Below, piece by piece: positions 7,334 through 12,066 of a DNA stretch of 12,066 nt (within the stretch, counting starts at the first letter, position 1; each line of letters opens with the position of its first letter). This DNA comes from Gammaproteobacteria bacterium (GTDB lineage: Bacteria; Pseudomonadota; Gammaproteobacteria; JAPPPA01). The translations under genes were made by a program, and so were the position numbers. The stretch covers positions 1 to 12,066 of the forward strand of contig JAPPPA010000056.1 of NCBI GenBank assembly GCA_028817755.1, written 5' to 3'. The notes beneath the pieces are model-generated. The model was not told the origin of the DNA, made no database searches, and saw only the letters and a list, made by a program, of their open reading frames with translations.

Positions 7334-7340
7334 CCTTTGG

Positions 7341-7439
7341 GCTGATTTTGCCATTTCACATGGCGACGTTAGCCCTCGCTTACATAGAATAACTATGCTG
7401 CGCTCGCGCTGCCTTGCCCTGTAAAATGGCAAAAACAGC
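7341..7439. repeat. Stem-loop arm B of the MITE-like element
   Basis: A 20-nt arm (7341-7360, containing TTTTGCCATTT) pairs with 7420-7439 at 18 of 20 positions. Its stem sequence is unrelated to arm A, but its loop carries the apical hairpin CATAG (7383-7387), loop AATAA, CTATG (7393-7397). The segment 7376-7401 is an inverted copy of 7273-7298 in arm A (22 of 26 identical). Confidence 0.8.
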
Positions 7440-7470
7440 TCAGTTGCATTTCCCGATCAGAGCTTCCTTA
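7439..7470 (-). repeat. Right terminal inverted repeat of the MITE-like element
   Basis: Inverted copy of 7204-7235 (28 of 32). Its outer end is 32 bp from the proposed gpmI -35 box, so the element lies directly upstream of that promoter. Confidence 0.8.
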
Positions 7471-7474
7471 AATT

Positions 7475-7500
7475 CTGCCCGCAAGCCATATATCGGGCAG
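7475..7500. repeat. 7-bp inverted repeat just upstream of the gpmI promoter
   Basis: CTGCCCG (7475-7481) and CGGGCAG (7494-7500) can form a stem with a 12-nt loop. It lies between the mobile element and the candidate -35 box. No U-tract follows on either strand, so an operator or remnant structure is more likely than a terminator. Confidence 0.4.
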
Positions 7501-7502
7501 CG

Positions 7503-7531
7503 TTGGGGCTGTTAAAATGCCCACCTATAGT
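7503..7531 (+). promoter_or_regulatory. Candidate sigma-70 promoter of gpmI-envC-ctpA
   Basis: TTGGGG (7503-7508) and TATAGT (7526-7531, 5 of 6 to consensus) are separated by 17 bp. Transcription would begin near 7538, leaving a leader of only about 14 nt with no visible Shine-Dalgarno site before ATG 7552. The -35 match is weak (3 of 6). Confidence 0.4.
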
Positions 7532-7551
7532 CAAAATTTTCGAAATCGCTT

Positions 7552-9111
7552 ATGTCTACCCCTAAGCCCGTCATGTTGATTGTGTTGGATGGTTTCGGCC
7601 ACCGCGAAGAAACGCAAGACAACGCCATTGCCGCCGCGAACACGCCCAACTGGGATGCACTAAAACGCGACGCTGCTTTTTCTACTATCGATACCTCCGG
7701 TATGGCCGTCGGCTTACCAGAAGGCCAGATGGGCAACTCCGAAGTAGGCCACGTGACTTTAGGTGCTGGCCGCATCATTTACCAAGACTACACCCGCATC
7801 AGCAAAGCGATTGCCGAAGACACCATCGCCGACAATGAAGTGATTAGTGCCGCGATGAATGACATCGCTGCCAGCGGCAAAGCTTTACACCTTATGGGCT
7901 TGCTCTCACCGGGCGGCGTGCATTCGCATGAAGGTCATTTACACGGCCTAATTCGTCTTGCCGCGCGCAAAGGCGTGAAACAGGTATATGTGCATGCCTT
8001 CCTTGATGGTCGCGACACGCCACCACGCAGTGCCGAGCCTTCATTGATTGCCACACAAACCGTGTTGGAAGAAACCGGCATCGGCCGTATTGCCAGCCTA
8101 GTGGGCCGCTACTACGCCATGGACCGCGATAACCGCTGGGACCGGGTACAGCCAGCTTACGAACTACTCACCAGTGGTGCCGCCGAGCACCAAGCCGACG
8201 ACGCCGTCGCTGGCCTACAAGCCGCATACGCACGTGATGAAAACGATGAGTTTGTCGCCGCCACTCGTATTGGCGATGCGGTAACGATGAATGGCGGCGA
8301 TGCCGTACTGTTTTTCAACTTCCGCGCCGATCGCGCACGCGAAATTACACGCGCATTTATTGAATCTGACTTTGATGGCTTCACACGTGAGACGACACCA
8401 GCGCTATCGCACTACGTCTGCCTTACCGAGTACCACGCCAACTTTGATGCGCCAGTGGCTTATCCACCTGAAAGCATTAAGAACGGCCTTGGCGAATACG
8501 TCTCCAGCTTAGGCAAAACCCAACTGCGCATTGCTGAAACTGAAAAATATGCTCACGTGAGCTTCTTCTTTAGTGGCGGCAACGATAATGAATTTGCGGG
8601 CGAAACCCGCAAACTCATTCCTTCACCGAACGTTGCTACCTACGACTTGCAGCCAGAAATGTCTGCGCCGGAAGTGACCGACGCACTGGTTGAAGCCATT
8701 ACCAAGCAACAATTCGACTTAATTGTTTGCAACTACGCCAACCCAGACATGGTTGGGCATACCGGCGTATTTGATGCAGCAGTAAAAGCCGTTGAAGCCA
8801 TTGACGGCTGCCTTGGTCGCGTACGCGAAGCCTTAGAAAGCGTGGGCGGCGAAATGCTCGTTACCGCTGATCACGGCAATGTCGAATTAATGCACGACCA
8901 CAGCACCGGCCAAGCACATACCGCACACACCACCTTCACCGTACCGTTGGTGTATTTAGGTAAAGACGGTGCCAATGCGCGCCTAGCCGCGGGCGGCAGC
9001 TTGCAAGATATCGCGCCATCATTACTGCATATGATGGGCGTAGCCCAGCCAGCAGAGATGACTGGCAAGTCACTCATTATTGCTCCAGCCGAGGGTGCCG
9101 CCGCTGCTTAA
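7552..9111 (+). CDS. gpmI: 2,3-bisphosphoglycerate-independent phosphoglycerate mutase
   Basis: This cytoplasmic glycolytic and gluconeogenic enzyme interconverts 3- and 2-phosphoglycerate through a phosphoserine intermediate and uses two Mn2+ ions. At 519 residues it is full length. The phosphatase half shows D13 (VLDGFG), nucleophile S63 (MGNSEVGH), D399 and H403 (NPDMVGH), D440 and H441 (TADHGN) and H459 (TAHTT). The transferase half shows H124 (GGVHSH), R154-D155 (DGRDTPPRS), R186, R192, R258 and R261 (FRADRAR) and K332. It shares its fold superfamily with the lipoprotein at 3797-5545. The start follows from the conserved N-terminus KPVMLIVLDGFG; the missing ribosome site is odd for such a gene. 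The 3' end overlaps the proposed envC start by 32 nt, and gpmI-envC is also the E. coli order. Confidence 0.98.
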   Translation: MSTPKPVMLIVLDGFGHREETQDNAIAAANTPNWDALKRDAAFSTIDTSGMAVGLPEGQMGNSEVGHVTLGAGRIIYQDYTRISKAIAEDTIADNEVISAAMNDIAASGKALHLMGLLSPGGVHSHEGHLHGLIRLAARKGVKQVYVHAFLDGRDTPPRSAEPSLIATQTVLEETGIGRIASLVGRYYAMDRDNRWDRVQPAYELLTSGAAEHQADDAVAGLQAAYARDENDEFVAATRIGDAVTMNGGDAVLFFNFRADRAREITRAFIESDFDGFTRETTPALSHYVCLTEYHANFDAPVAYPPESIKNGLGEYVSSLGKTQLRIAETEKYAHVSFFFSGGNDNEFAGETRKLIPSPNVATYDLQPEMSAPEVTDALVEAITKQQFDLIVCNYANPDMVGHTGVFDAAVKAVEAIDGCLGRVREALESVGGEMLVTADHGNVELMHDHSTGQAHTAHTTFTVPLVYLGKDGANARLAAGGSLQDIAPSLLHMMGVAQPAEMTGKSLIIAPAEGAAAA

Positions 9112-10267
9112 ACGCGCCTCACTTCTGCTGGCTATTAGCGGTGCGCTTTGGCTCGCACCAGTGTCCCTCTATGCCGACGCGGACGCCGAAAAGCGCCAAG
9201 CCGCAGTCGCCAAGCAGATTGATCTCGTCATTAAAGAACTGCAAGCGGAGAAGGACCGTTACAGCGAGCTTGAGAAAAAACTGCAAGACGTCGAGAAACG
9301 CATTCAGTTCCAGAGCCGCACTTTGCGCAAGCTCGAAGAGCAAATAACCAAAGGCGCAGCGCGCATCACGCAGTTACAAGCCGATCAAAAAGAACAACGC
9401 TACGCGCTTTCTGACCAGCAACGCTTGCTCGCAAAACAACTGCGCGCGGCATGGATGACGGGCAACCAAGAACAGTTACAACTTTGGCTCAGCGGTCGCG
9501 ATGTGAAAATGTTTGGGCCGGTACTGACGTGGTACGAATACGTTAGTAAGAGTCGCGCTGACAACGTTATTGACCTATCTGCCGAGCTAGAACTGCTCGC
9601 CAAGACCGAACAAGAATTACAAGAAGCGACCGAAGCGCTACGCGTATTACGTGATAGCGAACAACAAAATGTCGGCCGCCTTGATGCCGCGCGTGAGCAG
9701 CGCGCTTCCTTGCTTGCCTCTAGCGGCAAACGCATCAAAGCAGAAGAAAATCAGCTCAAAAAACTAAAACAAGAAGAAGCCGAATTAGCGGCACTGATTA
9801 AAAAGCTCAAGCTAGCCGCAGCCAAAGCGCCTAAGCCGGTTAAACCAGCCGTTCCAAGCAAACCGTTCGCCAAACTCACCGGCAAATTGCACTGGCCCGT
9901 CAAAGGTCGTATTCAACACGATTACGGAGCACCACGTGCAGATGGCCGTTTAAAGTGGAACGGGGTTACTATTAAAGCCAAGCGCGGCAGCAAAGTACGC
10001 TCGGTAGCGGGTGGCGAAGTAATTTTTGCCGACTGGCTGGGCCGCTTAGGGTTACTGCTTATTGTGGATCACGGGGATAATTATCTAACCCTCTACGGTC
10101 ATAATCAGGCGCTATACAAAAAGCCCGGCGAGAAAGTCAGTGCGGGCGACCTGATTGCAAGCGTAGGCGACAGCGGCGGCCGTACGGAATCTGCGCTGTA
10201 TTTTGAGGTCCGAAAAGGATCACAGTTTAGAAATCCGCACCTATGGTGCAAAAAGGCGGCGCTATAG
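9080..10267 (+). CDS. envC: EnvC-like murein hydrolase activator (coiled coil plus degenerate LytM domain)
   Basis: EnvC is a periplasmic protein that activates amidases to split septal peptidoglycan. The product has a signal peptide (KR then ASLLLAISGALWLAPV, likely cleaved after LYA or ADA near 33), a long heptad-rich coiled coil (about 36-125 and 163-248), a basic proline linker (249-262) and a C-terminal LytM/M23 domain (about 268-388). That domain lacks the zinc site: the expected H-x-G-x-D reads W-N-G-V-T (293-297) and the final H-x-H reads A-L-Y (372-374), as in activators without hydrolase activity. The segment LKWNGVTI closely parallels the E. coli EnvC segment. The start is uncertain: TTG 9080 gives 395 residues, GTG 9095 gives 390, and neither has a good ribosome site, so reinitiation after gpmI is likely. 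Confidence 0.93.
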   Translation: MLQPRVPPLLKRASLLLAISGALWLAPVSLYADADAEKRQAAVAKQIDLVIKELQAEKDRYSELEKKLQDVEKRIQFQSRTLRKLEEQITKGAARITQLQADQKEQRYALSDQQRLLAKQLRAAWMTGNQEQLQLWLSGRDVKMFGPVLTWYEYVSKSRADNVIDLSAELELLAKTEQELQEATEALRVLRDSEQQNVGRLDAAREQRASLLASSGKRIKAEENQLKKLKQEEAELAALIKKLKLAAAKAPKPVKPAVPSKPFAKLTGKLHWPVKGRIQHDYGAPRADGRLKWNGVTIKAKRGSKVRSVAGGEVIFADWLGRLGLLLIVDHGDNYLTLYGHNQALYKKPGEKVSAGDLIASVGDSGGRTESALYFEVRKGSQFRNPHLWCKKAAL

Positions 10268-10282
10268 CCGCAAAGTTTTGTA

Positions 10283-10305
10283 ATGCCAAGCACGATGCTT
10301 GGCGT
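10283..10305 (+). repeat. Intergenic hairpin between envC and ctpA
   Basis: GCCAAGCA (10285-10292) and TGCTTGGC (10296-10303) form a perfect 8-bp stem with a 3-nt loop, extendable by one wobble and one A-T pair. There is no U-tract, so it is not a standard terminator. It ends a few bases before the ctpA ribosome site and might modulate read-through, RNA stability or ctpA translation. Confidence 0.5.
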
Positions 10306-10309
10306 AATT

Positions 10310-10314
10310 GGAGA
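10310..10314 (+). promoter_or_regulatory. Shine-Dalgarno site deciding the ctpA start
   Basis: GGAGA lies 5 nt before ATG 10320. It overlaps a TTG at 10308 that would add four residues, so the ATG is preferred. Confidence 0.8.
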
Positions 10315-10319
10315 CAAAA

Positions 10320-11663
10320 ATGACAACCAAAGGCAAAGGCCTCTGGCTCGGAGTTGGTTTAACACTCGGCGTTGCACTCACTGCAACGCAAGGCGTACTG
10401 GCGCTGAAATCCGATGACCGCATCAACAGCGGTGTCGCGTATCAAGAAGTCATCGCACTAACACAGGTAATGCGCCGCGTACGTGAGCAGTATGTAGAAC
10501 CGGTAGACGATGCCGAGCTACTTAAAAACGCCATTCGCGGCATGCTCGAAGGCCTAGACCCGCACTCTAGCTACTTAGATGCCGAAGCCTTTGAAGACAT
10601 GAACATCACCACCTCAGGCCAATTTGGCGGCCTAGGTATTGAAGTCACCATGCAAGATGGCTTCGTGCGTGTTGTTACCCCACTGGATGACACGCCGGCG
10701 CAAAAAGCTGGCATGGAACCGGGCGACATCATCATTCGTTTAGACGACAAGCCAGTGAAAGGCTTGAGCCTACGCGAAGCCGTCAACATCATGCGCGGCA
10801 AACCGGGCGAGAAAATCCTGCTTACCGTGGTACGCGAAGGCGAAACTGCACCACTGGAAGTTGAAATCACCCGCGACATCATCAAAGTCACCTCCGTCAA
10901 ACAGCGCATGCTGGATGAAGACATCGGCTATGTGCGCATCACTCAGTTCCAAGGCAACACCGGCAGCAACATGCTTGACGCCCTACGCAAATTGGAAAAT
11001 GAAAACAAAGACCCATTAAAAGGTCTCGTGCTCGACCTACGTAACAACCCGGGCGGCGTTTTGAACGCAGCGGTTGATGTTTCTGACGCGTTCCTAGAAG
11101 GCGGCTTGGTGGTTTATATCCAAGGCCGCGAAGAAGTTACCCGCCGTGATTACAACGCAGGCGGCGGCGACAAACTTAAAGGTGCGCCGATCGTAGTCTT
11201 GATTAACGAAGGTTCTGCCTCTGCTTCTGAAATTGTGGCGGGCGCTCTGCAAGACCATAACCGCGCCGTCATCATGGGCCGTAAGAGCTTCGGTAAAGGC
11301 TCCGTGCAAACCATCATGCCACTGAGCGAAAAGTCAGCGATCAAGCTGACAACGGCGCGTTACTACACTCCGTCAGGCCGCTCGATTCAGGCCGAAGGCA
11401 TTGAGCCAGACGTTGAATTGGAACGCCTAGAATTCAAAGCTCGCGAAGGCAATGGCTTCCGCCGCTTGCGCGAGGAAGACTTGCAGGGCCGCCTAGACAA
11501 CGATGACGCCCGTAAGCAAGACGAAGAAGCCGCTAAAGCACTGGCTAAAGGCGAAACTCCGGACGAACCAGAAGAAGAAAAATCTTTAGCTGAAACCGAT
11601 TTCGAATTATTTGAAGCCCTTAACCTATTAAAGGGCTTAACCATCCTTAACTCGCAGCGCTAA
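10320..11663 (+). CDS. ctpA: S41 carboxy-terminal processing protease
   Basis: CtpA enzymes are periplasmic serine proteases with a Ser-Lys dyad that trim or degrade envelope proteins, including cell-wall hydrolases in Pseudomonas. The 447-residue protein has an N-terminal hydrophobic signal (about 8-28), an S41 N-terminal region, a PDZ domain (about 100-180, FGGLGIEV and MEPGDIIIRLDDKPV) and the protease core. The dyad is S301 in GSASASE and K326 in SFGKGSVQ, 25 residues apart as in the family, with Q330 also present. The tail (about 390-425) is highly charged and acidic (DEPEEEKS). It lies 52 nt after envC on the same strand. Pairing a murein hydrolase activator with a CtpA protease fits joint control of cell-wall hydrolysis, which is inference here. 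Confidence 0.96.
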   Translation: MTTKGKGLWLGVGLTLGVALTATQGVLALKSDDRINSGVAYQEVIALTQVMRRVREQYVEPVDDAELLKNAIRGMLEGLDPHSSYLDAEAFEDMNITTSGQFGGLGIEVTMQDGFVRVVTPLDDTPAQKAGMEPGDIIIRLDDKPVKGLSLREAVNIMRGKPGEKILLTVVREGETAPLEVEITRDIIKVTSVKQRMLDEDIGYVRITQFQGNTGSNMLDALRKLENENKDPLKGLVLDLRNNPGGVLNAAVDVSDAFLEGGLVVYIQGREEVTRRDYNAGGGDKLKGAPIVVLINEGSASASEIVAGALQDHNRAVIMGRKSFGKGSVQTIMPLSEKSAIKLTTARYYTPSGRSIQAEGIEPDVELERLEFKAREGNGFRRLREEDLQGRLDNDDARKQDEEAAKALAKGETPDEPEEEKSLAETDFELFEALNLLKGLTILNSQR

Positions 11664-11680
11664 TACAGGAAAAAAACAAA

Positions 11681-12066
11681 ATGAAACAACTCAGTATCGC
11701 TCTACTAGGCCTAACAATTAGTGCCGCGGTTAGCGCCGCAGACACCATTCAGTTGAACAATAGCAATACCAACTACGATGCATCACGAGCGCAAAGTGAT
11801 TTTCGAACAATCCTTGCTGATATGGGGGGAGCTTTTAATTACAAAGCACTTAACCCAGCAGAGCCTCAAGGCTTACTAGGCTTTGACCTAGGCCTGAATG
11901 CAACTTTTGCCAACGTTTCAGATGAGCAAGCTTGGTTGAACTTAACGGGCGATAGCATTGAACAAATTGGCTCTATCGGCGTAAAACTTTCTAAAGGCCT
12001 ACCATTAGGGTTAGATGTAAGCGGCTTTTACAACATTGTTCCCGGTACTGACGCAAGCTTCTACGG
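11681..12066 (+). CDS. Exported protein, possibly outer-membrane beta-barrel (3' truncated by the window)
   Basis: An open frame runs from ATG 11681 to the window edge (128 complete codons) without a stop. It begins with a clear Sec signal peptide (KQLSIALLGLTISAAVSAAD, probable cut after AVSA or one residue later). The mature part is rich in Gly, Asn and aromatic residues with alternating polar and hydrophobic stretches (LLGFDLGLNATFANV, IGSIGVKLSKGLPLGLDVSGFY), a look typical of outer-membrane beta strands. I do not recognise the family. AGGA (11667-11670) lies 10 nt before the start, and the gene begins 17 nt after the ctpA stop, so it is probably in the same operon. In several gammaproteobacteria a polysaccharide deacetylase (YibQ) follows envC or ctpA; this is not that protein. 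Confidence 0.75.
   Translation, partial: MKQLSIALLGLTISAAVSAADTIQLNNSNTNYDASRAQSDFRTILADMGGAFNYKALNPAEPQGLLGFDLGLNATFANVSDEQAWLNLTGDSIEQIGSIGVKLSKGLPLGLDVSGFYNIVPGTDASFY

Larger units (their letters stand above)
7204..7470. mobile_element. MITE-like palindromic element with two internal stem-loop arms
   Basis: Imperfect terminal inverted repeats of 32 nt (7204-7235 and 7439-7470, 28 of 32 matching, both ends TAAGGAAGCTCT) enclose about 200 bp with no gene. If the element is taken as 7206-7468 it is flanked by TA on both sides (7204-7205, 7469-7470), fitting a TA target duplication; because the ends are palindromic the exact boundary is ambiguous. Inside are two tandem stem-loops (7235-7333 and 7341-7439). 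No transposase is encoded, so movement would need one in trans. I cannot assign it to a named IS family. It sits between the divergent yibN and gpmI genes. Confidence 0.75.

Noticed and set aside
7214..7432. Overlapping open frames of about 70 codons on both strands inside the palindromic element
   Set aside because: They mirror each other because the region is an inverted repeat, have no ribosome site and encode low-quality Arg/Ser/Cys-rich products. They are by-products of the palindrome.
10283..10305. Terminator between envC and ctpA
   Set aside because: The hairpin is strong but no U-tract follows, and ctpA begins directly after it, so read-through is expected.
10308..10319. TTG 10308 as the ctpA start
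   Set aside because: It overlaps the GGAGA site that correctly serves ATG 10320.
1..12066. CRISPR array, tRNA/rRNA, prophage, toxin-antitoxin or a new defence system
   Set aside because: No spaced direct repeats, cloverleaf, integrase, phage gene or paired small toxin/antitoxin frames are visible; nearly all genes are known housekeeping or phosphatase families.

Overview
The window is a stretch of a gammaproteobacterial chromosome, most likely from a free-living, probably marine, relative of Marinobacter, Alcanivorax or the Spongiibacter/Cellvibrio group. This rests on two gene strings known from Gammaproteobacteria: rhodanese(yibN)-grxC-secB(-gpsA), and gpmI-envC-ctpA running divergently from it. 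The genus is inference.

Layout. Positions 1-234 hold the end of a plant-type [2Fe-2S] ferredoxin domain, probably the tail of a PaaE/Hcr-like flavin oxidoreductase. It converges on gpsA (262-1269, minus) through one shared hairpin terminator that is partly built from the last gpsA codons. A divergent spacer with a candidate Pho-box-like promoter leads into two plus-strand genes 3 nt apart: a Tat-exported PhoD-family phosphatase lipoprotein (1457-3793) and a Sec-exported alkaline-phosphatase-superfamily lipoprotein resembling nucleotide pyrophosphatase/phosphodiesterases (3797-5545). A small unknown minus-strand lipoprotein (5561-5938) overlaps the 3' end of secB. The minus operon runs yibN-like rhodanese, grxC, secB, small lipoprotein.

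The 418-nt gap between yibN and gpmI holds the most unusual object: a roughly 265-bp palindromic, MITE-like element (7204-7470). It has 32-nt terminal inverted repeats and two internal stem-loop arms. The arm stems differ in sequence, but the arms share an apical mini-hairpin with compensatory base changes. A candidate gpmI promoter lies about 30 nt to its right.

The plus-strand operon follows: gpmI (glycolytic phosphoglycerate mutase), envC (murein hydrolase activator with a degenerate LytM domain; its start overlaps gpmI), ctpA (S41 C-terminal processing protease) and the start of an exported, possibly beta-barrel protein that runs off the window.

How it fits together. Most genes are housekeeping: redox and secretion (yibN, grxC, secB), phospholipid precursor (gpsA), glycolysis (gpmI), cell-wall separation and periplasmic proteolysis (envC, ctpA). 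The phosphatase pair looks like an accessory block between secB and gpsA, probably for scavenging phosphate from organic phosphoesters at the cell surface. I see no tRNA, rRNA, CRISPR array, transposase or phage gene, and no clearly new multi-gene system.
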